From: Neolentinus lepideus HHB14362 ss-1
Lineage: Eukaryota; Basidiomycota; Agaricomycetes; Gloeophyllales; Gloeophyllaceae
NCBI GenBank assembly: GCA_001632425.1
Contig: KV425580.1
Coordinates: 56,932 to 120,931, forward strand
Reading direction: 5' to 3'
Length of the DNA: 64,000 nt
The position numbers were made by a program, and so were the translations under genes. The notes beneath the pieces were generated by a model. It saw nothing but the letters and a program-made list of their open reading frames with translations, was not told the origin of the DNA and did no database searches. Each line of letters begins with the position of its first letter. The stretch's first letter is position 1. This document shows, in pieces, positions 1 through 10,625 of this stretch.

Positions 1-640
1 CACAAAGACAAGTACCCACAAATGACCAAATGGCTTGCCTGCCACAAAAAGGTCCTGCACCATGAAAAATACATTAACTGGCACCTTGCAGGATGTCCAG
101 AACCTGCACCAGGGCAACATGGTGATTCTATTCCACGTCCGCATCTGCAGATGACTCAACATCCGACTGTCAAGGCCGTCCTGCTCTCGGTGGTCCATGC
201 ACCTTATGGGGCAACATTCCTTGATGATGCTCTAGTGAGGTTCATAGTGCAATATCATGAGCCTCATCTGACATGGGCCCAGGTTGAACATGCTGCAGAA
301 AATATCTACGTCCCCTTCCAAACCTTGCCAGTTTTCCACAAGATTAAATTTTGGAATGAGGATCCCTTTGATCGGCATATAGGGGCAGAGACATCAGATG
401 CTGTTCATGTGAGACCTGTATGTGAGGACTCCCATGGGCATGAAGTTCCTGCCCAATTTGATATGGTACTCATCAATCTTGGGGTGGCCGCGTTGTGCAA
501 GTCAGAGTCATTTTTACCCTGCCACCCCATGCGATCGCCTCCCTCTTCTGTATACCTCCACCAAAGCACTTGACATACATGGAATGGTTCTTGCCCTTCT
601 CGTCGAGGCCCGAGTGCATAACTGGGATGTATAAGGTTAC
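1..640 (+). pseudogene. Transposon-associated protein relic
   Basis: An open stretch of 183 codons from position 22 looks protein-like. It includes the phrase LPVFHKIKFWNEDPFDRHI, which resembles the C-terminal part of proteins carried by Plavaka/CACTA-like DNA transposons in agaricomycetes. That link comes from memory of the family and is not proven here. After about position 540 the reading frame dissolves. The DNA is poor in CpG like the rest of the first 14.6 kb. The copy appears truncated by the window edge on the left. I would not expect a working product. Confidence 0.35.
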
Positions 641-1077
641 ACGCTCTATTTGAGATGGGCAGAGACTGGCAAGCATTATACCAGTATCACAGATTTTTTG
701 CAGTGTGCATTTGCTACCTAAGTTTGGACCAGTAGCCCCTTGGCAATGGACTAATGATAGTGTCCTAGATGATGCACCAGCTTTCCTTGTAAATCCATTT
801 CTAGATCACCATACTTATGTCTCACTATTGTAACCATAGTTTATACTCATAGACTCATACCAGAAGTGAAGCCTGCTATGTAATCAATATCTTAGAGGTC
901 AGATGAAAAACTCGGCATAATGATGTCTAGAAACTTCACGGATAACAAAAGCCTGCAAAACCATGGCATAATTATATTGACTAGATCGACTATACAGGTT
1001 ATTGCTAACTTTGTGCTAGTTATACAAAACTAACAAAGGAGGGTTTTCCTGATGCACGAATCTGTGCTTACCCAGAG

Positions 1078-1656
1078 GTGAGGATATGTATACACCAAGG
1101 ATGTCATCACCTAGAACACAGCAATGCCTTGCTAGGACAAATTGTATTTGGACGTCTTCTGTCTATATATCTGACAGCTCATGAAGGTGGGTCCATTGTC
1201 CTTCGTAACGAGCATTGCCTACATAAGGTTGAGTTTAGGAACCTTGTGTCTGCAAACACTGAGCTGGGAATCTCCTGCATTGAATTCTACAGTGATCTTG
1301 AGTATGAAGTTGAGCCTGTTCTGTTTGGTTGTCTGGTCATATTTACATATGATATCTGGTTCACTGAGCCTGGCGAGCAGGAAGGTGCATCTAAGTGTTT
1401 CTATGACAACAGTAAATCAGGATGAAGTCAGGAGACATTTAAATCTGCTACTGGGAACCTTGGAATTCCTCCCACACAGTGGTGTCATAGGATTCGAACT
1501 ATGCCACACAGATCCCATTGAAATCCCAGGTTGGTGGGATCTGCAGCTCACTTCTCTTCCCAAAGGATCCATAGGGTGTGCCATGCATCATATCAAGGGG
1601 CTAGATGCTGTTCTCATCATGAAAGATCTCAGTCTGGACGTGTCTCTCAAGGTTAT
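1078..1656 (+). pseudogene. 2-oxoglutarate/Fe(II) dioxygenase relic, copy 1
   Basis: Several frames here match the better-preserved copy at 31.4-32.6 kb. Examples are AHEGGSIVLR, FYSDLEYEVEP followed by FTYDIWF (the intact form would be FYxDVEHEVxPVxSGYR...LTYNLYF), and FLPHSGVIGFEL. The family is a prolyl-4-hydroxylase-like 2OG-Fe(II) oxygenase common in agaricomycetes. The distal iron ligand His of the VEHEV motif reads Tyr here (LEYEV). The frame shifts more than once. The copy ends where the copia long terminal repeat begins at 1657, and its continuation is not found beyond the other repeat at 4472. It is surely non-functional. Confidence 0.6.
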
Positions 1657-1843
1657 TGAAAAGGTTATATGGCTGTAAATATTCAAAGAATTGATTAGGG
1701 TAGGCGCCCACTATTTTGGCACTTCTTATATACTACTCGTACATGTTATGCTAGAATGTTACAGAATATACTATAACATTTAATATGAAATAAATTGAAA
1801 TACTCAAATATTCTATAATGTCCTTTAAGCATCTATGAGGGTG
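1657..1843 (-). repeat. Copia 3' long terminal repeat
   Basis: A direct repeat of 187 bases shared with 4285-4471 without any length change. It starts TGAAAAGG on the plus strand. Because the element reads on the minus strand, this is its 3' repeat. It cuts into dioxygenase relic copy 1. Confidence 0.9.
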
Positions 1844-2205
1844 CTTGTGGCTTGTCCACATGCATGGCCAAGATGCCCAATGTCACGTGATTCATTCCAA
1901 CACTCCCTCTCAGCTTGGACATACCAAGTGCTTTGTGGAAAGCTTTGAATTTTGGTCGAGGAAGCACTTTAGTAAATATATCAGCTGTATTGACATCCGC
2001 AGCACAGTCGGATATGTAAATGTCATTAGACTGTATTTTATCTTGAATAAAATGATATTTCATATCAATGTGCTTCGCTTGGCCATGATTTACCAAGTTT
2101 TTCGCAAGTGCTATTGTGGATTGATTATCTACCCCAATATGGGTTGGATCTATTTGCAGATACCCCAACTCAGTGAGCAGGGATTGCAGCCACACTGCCT
2201 ATTCT
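1833..2205 (-). pseudogene. Copia RNase H domain
   Basis: The minus strand encodes a typical copia RNase H C-terminus: VDNQSTIALAKN, then KHIDMKYHFIQDKI and TADIFTKVLP. These match the conserved DNQSAI..A and ADxxTK motifs of the family. It is joined upstream, out of frame, to integrase sequence at about 2206. It has no reverse transcriptase in front of it, so it cannot work as part of a complete polyprotein. Confidence 0.85.
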
Positions 2206-2830
2206 TAATGTAGGTTGCATGTGCCACAGCGTCTGCCCATAGGAATTTTGGCAAATTCCTTGCAAGTAGAATTGCACATGCATGCTTGACAAGCGTGTGA
2301 TTAAGTCTTTCAGCAATGCCATTTTGGGATGGTGAGTATGGCACTGTGATTTTGAATATTATCCCATTTTGTTGTAAATATTTTTGGAATTCTTGATTTG
2401 TGAATTCCCTGCCATTGTCCACTTGAAAGTGTTTTAATTTATTTCCTGTTTGGGTTTCTATGAATGCCTTGTATTCTTTAAATTTAGCCAAGATCACAGC
2501 ACCTGATTTGTGTTCATCAAAATACATCATAGTGCAGTGTGATTTCATGTCTGTAAACATAAGGAAATACCAATACCCTTCTATGGAAATAGTCTGGGCA
2601 GGACCCCAGACATCCAATACGGTAATTTCTCTGATGTCTGAAACAATGCTTGTAGACTCAGATGGAAAGGGTTCCATATGTTGTTTGGCTTGAATACAGG
2701 CCTCGCATTGCATAACAGGTTCTGAGGATGGGTCAACATCCATTCCATTGACCATTCCACATCTTTGAGTTTTTTGACGGCACCCAGATGAATATGCACT
2801 AGTGCATGGTGCCATTCCTCCCACATGCAT
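2206..2830 (-). pseudogene. Copia integrase (GAG-pre-integrase and catalytic core)
   Basis: The minus strand shows a zinc-binding remnant (CEACIQAKQ) followed by an rve-type core. The three acidic positions of the catalytic triad can be seen: Asp in VLDVWGPAQ, Asp in FQVDNGREF and Glu in NGIAERLN. The frame is open for about 200 codons and ends after ATYIKNR, where an internal deletion removed the rest of integrase and the whole reverse transcriptase. Confidence 0.85.
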
Positions 2831-2910
2831 GCAGATTCTATGGCTGCATTTACTGAATTATTTTTAGAATATTTATGGTGCAGTCCATAGCATATAACTA
2901 TCCTGGCCCA

Positions 2911-4166
2911 TTATTTCTTTGGCTGATCCTGATTACCTTCCTGGGTAATAGTTAAAACTCCATTGTTTCCAGTATAGCCCATTCTGCCCTCATCTGCACA
3001 GCATAATGAAATTAAATTTAGTGGTGCATTCAGTGCATATGTAATGTTTTTGAGCATTACTGGAATATTTGATTTTCCTACTTTGAAATCTAAATTGATG
3101 TTGCCTTTTCTGGCCACTTCACATTTGCTGCCTATGCCATCAAGATAAGCACCAGGTGGTGATGCTTCAAATGTGGCAAGATATTCCTGCTGGCTTGTCA
3201 TGTGTATTGTGGCACCATTATCAGCGTACCACATTGGGTGCTTGTCTTGCACCACTGTGGCATGTTCTGGTTGCTCATAAACACCTGTGACTGTGCATGT
3301 AAACACTGTTTCAGATGTGGCATTGGCTTTGTTGTTATTTGTATTATTTGATTTTCCCTTTCTTTGGGGTTTTTGACCTTCTTTACCCCCTCCCTTAGCC
3401 CAGCATTGGTCTTTGGTGTGTCCCTTTTTGTTACAGTTGTAGCATATAATATTACTATTTCCTGTATAAGAATGGCTTTTGTCTTGAACAGGGAGAGCGG
3501 AGTCTGAAACTCCAGGCCAGGACTTCCAGCAGTGGTCATCCTTGAGTATATGCACTATTAATTGTGCTGATGATGTCATTTTCAGGGTGACAGTATCAAT
3601 AGACTGGATAAAAGTGTTCCAGGACTCTGGTAATGACATAAGCAATGTAATAGTAAAGTCTTCATCATCAATGATTTTGCCACCCAATGGGTGAATCTCA
3701 TCTTGATATTCCCTCATTGATCTGATGTGTTCCTTGATGTTACTATTTTCATCACACTGTGCTCAGAAGAATTTCCAACCTGTGATTACAATGCCCATTA
3801 GGCCGTGTGACTCAAACATCATTTGTAATGTTATCCAGGCTTCACGAGGAGTGGATGCTCTGCATATGTACACTAGCACTAGATGCAAGTCAGCGACCCA
3901 CAAATGGATGGCAGATAATGCCTTTCTATCTTTAGCCTTCCATTCCTTGATGTCAGTCAGGTTGCTCAGTTCAGTGCTTGCCAACAGCTTCCCTGGTGAT
4001 GCAGCAGCTGTGATAGGTTCTGGGTATTTACCTTCTTTGGTAACATGTTCTCACAGGTCATTGTCTGTGAGGATATCCACTATTTTTATGCTCCATGTGG
4101 CATAATTATTGCTGTGGAGTGGCTCAATGCAGTATACTGAAGATATATTGCCGCTATTGTTTGACA
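2911..4166 (-). pseudogene. Copia gag with zinc knuckle and aspartic protease
   Basis: The minus strand begins near 4166 (MSNNSGNISSVYCIEPL) and carries a gag domain with stops around 4060 and 3762. A CCHC knuckle follows (CYNCNKKGHTKDQCW), then the protease centre WYADNGATIHMTS. The family normally reads D-S/T-G-A there. Asn at the second position would fit a G-to-A change and makes an active protease unlikely. Confidence 0.85.
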
Positions 4167-4269
4167 TAGTGTATGCTAGCTCAGTAGCTACAGATTATGT
4201 AATAAGTGAGCTATTAGCTCTTGAGAGTGATTTGCAAATGTAAGCAAGTTTGTATCCTAGAGTCCACTT

Positions 4270-4281
4270 GGGCTCATAACC
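4270..4281 (-). other. Probable primer binding site of the copia element
   Basis: Directly inside the 5' repeat the minus strand reads GGTTATGAGCCC. It has the spacing and the GGTTAT(C/G)AGxxC style of the initiator-tRNA-Met primed sites used by many copia elements. This also sets the element's direction. Confidence 0.6.
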
Positions 4282-4284
4282 TAT

Positions 4285-4471
4285 TGAAAAGGTTATATGG
4301 CTGTAAATATTCAAAGAATTGATTAGAGTAGGTGCCTGCTACTTGGGTGCTTCTTATATACTACTCATACATGTTATGCTAGAATGTTACAGAATATACT
4401 ATAACATTTAATATGAAATAAATTGAAATACTCAAATATTCTATAATGTCCTTTAAGCATCTATGAGGGCA
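4285..4471 (-). repeat. Copia 5' long terminal repeat
   Basis: Partner of 1657-1843 with the same length. Eight of the 11 differences between the two repeats fall in five two-base sites that look like decayed CpG (CA opposite TG three times, CG opposite TG once, CG opposite CA once). Confidence 0.9.
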
Positions 4472-6430
4472 CTGGATTTCATCTACTAGTGAAAAGTTGG
4501 ATTCAGACAATTATAAAGATGGTGAAGAGAAATAGATGACTACAACAGTCTTCCAGGAGATGGGAGCAGAAGTGTAGGGTGACAGCAATGAAGAGAAACT
4601 TGAGATGATAGTCTGATTTCCTTCATGGTTAGGGATGACATACATCACTGAAAACTCAGATATTGCAATATTCTTCCATTCTGTGTAGCTCCTGCTGACT
4701 TGCCATGCATGCAGTTGACTTCATGTTTATAGCACTGTATCTCCCAAAGAGCTTGATTTCAGTTCTGCCATTGTAGAGAATAAAACAACCAGGTGCATTG
4801 ACAGGCTAAGACATGCAACAACCACTAAAAACACCTTAGAAAATGCAGAGGGAACTTCATCTAATAGTGTCAGCAGTCAAAGGGTAGAAAGGTAAAGCTC
4901 GGGGGAGGTGAGGGATGAAAAACAACACAATGGAAGGCACCATATATCTCCTGTGAGTTGACCCAGACACTCTATGCAACTCCTAACTCTCTAAAACTCT
5001 GAAACTACACTTCTCAGTGCTGACTTGGTGCTCCTTGGAGGGTATTTGGTACTGGGCAAGACCAGCTGTCCATTGGAAGGACTCAGAAGGGTGAATGATG
5101 ATAGCTCAGAAGGTTCCTCCATGCCAGAGGACTCTAGGATGCAATAGAACACAACGTGGATGCAGTAAAACACAGTAAGAACACAATGGAGATGATAAGA
5201 CACAATGCAAATGCAAGACCTCATGCTGAGGCCAACTAGAATGCAATTTTGAACACAGCAAGACTTTGAGATGTGAAAGGTGAAGTAAATTTTATGGTGA
5301 CCCATATGGTGGTCCTGAATGATGGGGGTCTGAGAATACAGGATGTCTAAAGTACTAAGTAACCCAAAGGTCTGAAATCTACTAAGTCCGACACTCCTTC
5401 ATCTATCAAATCACACCATATGCAACAAATGAGAAAATATGTCTGAAACCATACTGCTGCAGCATGCCATACACCTAACTGAGTACCACTATCATTCTGA
5501 AATATGCTCAGCACCTTAGAAACATCTGGTCCAAAGGAAAACCTTCCAAAAATGCTCCATCCAAAGTGTTGGCACCCATGAATGACTTGTATGAGCTGAC
5601 TTGCATCTTGAACATCATAAGGATAGTTGACAAAGGTCTGTGATGGCATCAGAGTGGCAAGGAGGGTCCGCAACACCTGAACTTGGTGCATCCAATCAAC
5701 TCAGAGGTGCCACATGGTTGAATGGAGGATCAGATCATTGCAAGTGTGTAAGGGAGACTGGATATAGTCAACTTGGCATGAATAAGCTTGAGTTAGAGGT
5801 GCTGAGAGTGCTGAGTGTCATGAAATCACTGACATCGGGGGGTTCTGAAGTTCCTGAATGCTGACTAGCCTCACAATGCCCACATGATGATGTTCTGGAG
5901 CATGTAGGAGGTCTGCCGATAATGTTGGTGCTGCTTTTGAGGTACATAAGGGTCACTTGGTCATCTCAGCATACAGTAAAGGCTCCGAGGATCTCCAAGG
6001 ATGTGGTGGTGAGGTACTGAAACTTGGCACAATGTCTAAGTGCATCGGTTGTAGCAGGCGTGTGGCTTGGAGCTCAGATATGAAGTACATCAGAGTATGG
6101 AGATGTGTTGGAGGTGAATTGAAGTGGCAGAGTGCTCTGAGAAGTCATTAGAAACACCAAAAATGCATTTTCAGAGGCTAGTGGCACCTGAGGCCTATCA
6201 GCATTTACTTATAATACTGTAGTGTCTTATCTGTTATTTTACAAGTATGGGCAAGCCGCTCAGCTTCTGTCATACAATGCCTTGACTGAGACACCAGAGA
6301 CTACATCAGACCTTGTCTTCTTAAACTTAGGCAAGGACAGAAAAGAAAGAACATATACTTATCTTCGGGATTAGGCTCTGTTAGGCAATGGTATGTATCC
6401 ATCTGGGGTCACCACAGGCCTCAGGGGAAA
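4472..6430. other. CpG-poor stretch without a recognisable gene
   Basis: About 2 kb of low-CpG DNA. Short open frames exist (for example 5347-5691 on the minus strand, 114 codons) but I recognise no family and see no intron signals or repeats linking them. The base pattern (many TG and CA, few CG) matches the decayed transposon copies on both sides, so this is probably old mobile-element debris. Confidence 0.5.
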
Positions 6431-6439
6431 AGAAGGGCA

Positions 6440-6730
6440 TTGATTAAAGTGCCATCAGAAAGAACCTAAATTTCAGCACACACACTGAGAGTGTCAACAC
6501 CAACATTTGGATATGACCTGGAGGTGAAAACACTTCTAAATTGGAGTGTACAAGCAGTGGCCAAGGCTTGGTTGAGCCTTGGGTTTGTCAACGTAAAAAT
6601 GGCATGTACATATTATTTGTCTGCTCTGGCTGTTCATCACTGACACTTACATCTGAGCAGTACACACCTCCTGATGCACCCTTCAAGATACATGGTCTGT
6701 GATCATATACAGCTCAGACAATTCTGGAAA
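6440..6730 (+). pseudogene. DUF7330 relic with exon 2 deleted
   Basis: The plus strand carries RKN.LNFSTHTESVNTNIWI, matching the intact gene's RKNVHLSTNTGSVNANVWI. It then keeps the exon end (GFVNVKM) and most of the intron. The sequence equivalent to exon 2 (near 20.73-21.2 kb in the partner) is gone. In-frame stops interrupt what remains. As in the intact pair, it converges on the neighbouring cerato-platanin gene. Confidence 0.75.
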
Positions 6731-6942
6731 ATCAGTTGCAACCAAAAGGTACCAGATAGAATATCAATTGTGGTTATAAAAAATCATATCAAAATTGCAA
6801 TGATACAATGAGTTGCTTGTCTAGGTCCATGATGTCTCAAGTCCATTGAAAAAAGTCCATGACATGTGCATTACCTGCAAAGAATGTGTCAGGGTCTGAA
6901 TATCATCAAACAGTCACAACTCACCAACAATAGTGGCAACAA

Positions 6943-7350
6943 TTACATGCCACACTGTGAGGGCTCCACCTGCATCACCTGTGCATCCACCCAACCAACT
7001 GCTATCGCCTGACCATTTGTCAAAGTGTTCATTGCCTCCAAGGACACATTGATACCATTGTCAGCATGGTCAATAGCAAGCACCATGATGGTCTCACCAT
7101 TGTATGTCAACTGCCAGCACATCCCATAGTTAGGTGAGTTCCATCCAGCTACAGCAGCAGCACCTCCAATGTATGGGAGGTCGGGGAGGAATCTGAAGGT
7201 GGTGAAGCCTTGCATGAGGAGTCCATTAGACCCATCAGAGCAGGAGATAGTGCTGAGGGATTGGCCGCTGTTGTCATAAGTGGTGTCATAGGAGACAGTA
7301 ACAGCAGTTGCAGAGGAAATGAGGGTGGCAAGAGCAATGAAGAACTTCAT
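6943..7350 (-). CDS. Cerato-platanin, CpG-decayed copy 1
   Basis: A 135-residue secreted protein of the cerato-platanin family (small double-psi beta-barrel proteins acting at the fungal cell surface and as elicitors). An 18-20 residue signal peptide (MKFFIALATLISSATA) precedes a full-length domain with LPYIGGAAAVAGWN and a C-terminal QCGM. It is collinear with the gene at 20,103, with no stop or frameshift. One of the four family cysteines is lost: NCGTCW has become NYGMCW. FGSLP has become FRFLP. The frame stayed open despite heavy CpG decay, so it may be recently silenced or still under some constraint. The start is set by the paralogue. Confidence 0.75.
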   Translation of the reverse strand: MKFFIALATLISSATAVTVSYDTTYDNSGQSLSTISCSDGSNGLLMQGFTTFRFLPDLPYIGGAAAVAGWNSPNYGMCWQLTYNGETIMVLAIDHADNGINVSLEAMNTLTNGQAIAVGWVDAQVMQVEPSQCGM

Positions 7351-7430
7351 GATGTTTTGTGTGGATCACTAGTTGTTGTCAATGTAATCGAAGGCCACAG
7401 AATGGGGAGACAGACAACAAAAAGCACCCA

Positions 7431-7436
7431 TTTATA
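7431..7436 (-). promoter_or_regulatory. TATA box of cerato-platanin copy 1
   Basis: The minus strand reads CATATAAATGG about 80 bases before the start codon. It corresponds to the TATATAAACGG of the intact copy at 20,012. The TATA element survived although the CpG next to it became TG. Confidence 0.55.
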
Positions 7437-7860
7437 TGGCATCTCCATTTCAGATTGTCATAGCCATCAAGAGAAGGCAAACTGCAGAGATGAAAGAATG
7501 ACAGTAACTCTGTCCTGGGCAGTGCACATCCTGGTTCACATGCAAGCAGAAATTGACTGACTCCATTTCACGAAGAATGTAAAAAAGCCAGATGAATGAG
7601 GAGAAGACCTGTGTAGAGGTGCTACAGTGCCTTTCCTGACCATGATGGTCAGGCAACAAAGACCATCTGAGTGAGATTGGCCATGCAGGTTGTATTCTCT
7701 CAGGTACCAAGTTCCCTGACCTGCAAGCAGTTCAGAGCATAATATGATGCACTAGTCCAGAGTAGAGGAGTAAAATGAGTTCAGCATGTAGAAGTCTGGA
7801 CTGCTTTGAGAACTAGGGAAGTTGTGTCATGTTTTGAGTAGCATGTAGGTGTTTGGTGAA

Positions 7861-8875
7861 AGATAAGTACAGTACATAAACTTGCTCATATATGGATCCA
7901 TTGCTTCATTGCAATCAACAAGCAGAATTGATTGGGCAGACCAAAGAGGAAGTTCCCAATGATTACAGCCAATGGCTGAAATACGAGCATCTTGTACCTG
8001 CCCCTGCAGCTACCTCGCAAAGTGTCTAAAGACAAACACTGGTAGAGAGTTGTCACTAGAACTTTGGTTGTATTGAGCCAATCGTCAATGAAAAGAGAAT
8101 GTTTGTTCATCACAGTGGATGCAATTTGCCAGCCAAGTTATGCCAGGAGTGAGGCATGTTGCTATCTTGCCAAATATCTTTGGGCACCATGGTAGAATGC
8201 ACAAGAAATGCTGTAATGTAGGGTACTGATCATAGTCATCAGACACATGTCACTGTGATGTGACACATTGGGAGCATGCTGACCATGTGAGCTTATCATG
8301 TCTAATCAGGAGACATACATAAGTGCTCACTTTGCACTTGTTCTCTGTTCCCCACTCAGGTGTATTATTCCACACAGGTCCTCAGCTGATCTTTATTGAA
8401 AAATGACCTGAATTAATGACTTATCACACATGTGTGCATTGAGTCACTACTCCTATCTTGTGATTAATCAAACATCCATCTTTCATATCGCAAAATGACA
8501 CCCATAGTATGATTCACTTGCAACAAGTCATCTCACATCACTGAATACCTGACCCTCTGCTGCCTGCCTGATCCCACTTCCATTGACTCATGTCATAGCA
8601 CAATTATGAAGAAGATCATTTGGCCATCCCTCCCCAGGATACATAAAAGGATCAGTATCCCTTCACCATGGCAACATATTACACTATGTCCTCTATTTCT
8701 GATGAGCACCTCAATGCCTTGAGGAGCGCCATAGTCAACAAGCCTCTGTACTGCAGTGGTGTATATCCCATAGCTCCTGATCACCTCTGACTTTACTACA
8801 AGACTAGCTGGACTGATACTAGGTGAGGGGAACTTCTTATGCTGTCCTAACCCTATTTGTTGATCTGTATTAGGT
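7861..8875. other. CpG-poor stretch without a recognisable gene
   Basis: About 1 kb of low-CpG sequence between the decayed duplicate and the interrupted dioxygenase gene. I see only short chance frames and no terminal repeats. Confidence 0.4.
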
Positions 8876-10411
8876 GCATTGATCTCTTGAAGGCAAAAGA
8901 AGACCAGTTGAAAGAACTCGCCCAGCTCTGTGATCCAGCTACATCTGGATGCAATAGCAAAGACATCCTAGACGAGTCGTGCAGTAAAGCAGGAAACTAA
9001 ATAGAACACATTTTGCCACCACCTTCCACCTATCCAAGTATGAATACCTCAATAATGCCATTTGCTCAGAGCTCCTAGAAGGTCACGAGGAAAGCAGGCC
9101 ACTTAGGGTAGAACTCTACAAGTTTAACATCTATGGTACATCAAGCATGCACTAGTCTGACTGACTGTTGCTCATATGTATATGATCTCTGTTTGGCCTA
9201 TGCAGCTTTTTATGGTGATGTTGAACATAAAGTGACACCTGTCAAATCAGGTTACCATGTTACTTTGACCTACAACCTCTACTTGCCAAGTAGAGGTAGG
9301 CTTCATTGACTCTGAGCAGCCAGATGATGTGACCTTGGATGCTACAGTTTCAGTCTTGAGGGAATCCACAGAAGGAGAATTAAGAGAGATATTACAGGAG
9401 CTCTTGGATGATTTGACATTCCTGCCCAAAGAAGGAAGCCTAGGTTTCAGCTTGAAGTATCAGTATCCTGTTCAGTGTGGCCCAGACGATCACGACACTA
9501 TGGCTGTCAAAAAAGTTGCTAAAGCTGAAGGCTATTTGAAAGGCTGTGACACAATTATGAGTCCTGAGTTTACAAAGGAGGCATTTCTTTAGCCTGGAAA
9601 CTGAGCTGAAATTTGATAGACATGGAAAACTTTGTGCTGAGAAGATGTGCAAATTTATTTTGTAGTTATGCTTCAAAATGTGTAACAAATTTTGGAACTC
9701 CGTCTGTAGTGCTGACTACAAAAATGGTTTGTAGTCTCATTTTAATGTATTCCACATGAGGCTCCATTGAATGCTGTCCATTCTTCCTGAAACTTCAATT
9801 ATATTATATACACATATAACAGAATGTATGTAATATTTTTGTTAATTTAGGACCCCAGTGTGGGTCCTTGTGGTTTTGTTTCTGCTGGGTGGATCAGTAA
9901 CATGTTTCTTACCATGGGAACCAATGTGGCATGAACTTTTCTGTGTCAATTGGAGTTTCTGCCTTCTGATTGGTTGGTCAAAATGCTGTGCTGCTGTGAC
10001 AGGCTATGACATACATAGAGTTTGGATTTGACTTGCCTTCAAACACCAAGTGTGTCATTGCTATTTTTGTTGTCTGTCTTCATCCTCCAGTTGCTTTACC
10101 TAGGTTACATAATATTCTGACTGCATTATACAATAATTCATGAACTTCAGCCACTATAGTACACCAATAACCACAAAAATAGTGTAAAAAATTGCGAAAA
10201 ATGAGAATATATTCTTGGGTGCTGGAAGGGTTATAAATGACTATGAGATGTATCTAGGCTGTGGAAAAATGGCCACCACAGGCTCTAATAAAATAGGGAA
10301 AATATCTCAAAATGCACAAAAATTCATCGGGATTACTGAGAGGGGGTAGACCCAGGTAGTATTGCCACATTAGGGGATGGGGTTCCTAAAATAGCAATTT
10401 TCAAGTAGGTA

Positions 10412-10625
10412 CCCATTTGAATCAGAATTTTGGGCTCTGTTTGTTTCCAGGGGTGATTTCTTGTGATTATGTAATCAGCTTCCTGATTTTGAAATTTTGA
10501 ATGGGTACCCATTTGAATCAGAATTGCTGGCACTGTTTGTTTCCAGGGGTGGTTTCTTGTGATTATGTAATCAGCTTCCCCATGTGGCAATTTTTGAGTG
10601 GGTACCCATTTGAATTGTAATTTTT
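10412..10625 (-). repeat. Minisatellite inside the foldback element, left arm
   Basis: Just over two units of about 96 bases, each with GGGTACCCATTTGAAT and GTAATCAGCTTCC on the plus strand. It is the inverted counterpart of the array at 12,066-12,370. The apparent protein frame across it is only a product of the repeat. Confidence 0.75.

Larger units (their letters stand above)
1657..4471 (-). mobile_element. Ty1/copia retrotransposon, internally deleted
   Basis: Two 187-base direct repeats (1657-1843 and 4285-4471) bound a minus-strand retroelement with gag, protease, integrase and RNase H pieces in copia order. The reverse transcriptase and the end of integrase are missing: integrase sequence passes straight into RNase H near 2206. 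The two repeats have equal length and differ at 11 positions, about 6 percent. No target-site duplication is seen (the left flank ends ggttat, the right starts ctgga), so the ends may have been rearranged by recombination or decayed. The element is non-autonomous and old. Confidence 0.9.
6440..7860 (-). repeat. CpG-decayed inverted copy of the 19.55-21.49 kb segment
   Basis: Read on the minus strand, this segment follows 19,550-21,490 in order. It contains the cerato-platanin promoter, its coding region, the downstream spacer, then the intron and first exon of a DUF7330 gene. About 470 bases containing DUF7330 exon 2 are absent here. The upstream homology, including the stretch around TATAAA, extends several hundred bases beyond the gene. 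Most CpG sites of the partner are TpG or CpA here. Confidence 0.85.

Noticed and set aside
1657..4476. Target-site duplication for the copia element
   Set aside because: The five bases outside the repeats (GTTAT-like on the left, CTGGA on the right) do not match.
5347..5691. Minus-strand frame of 114 codons in the CpG-poor island
   Set aside because: No recognisable motif, no introns and no paralogue in the window; it lies in transposon debris.
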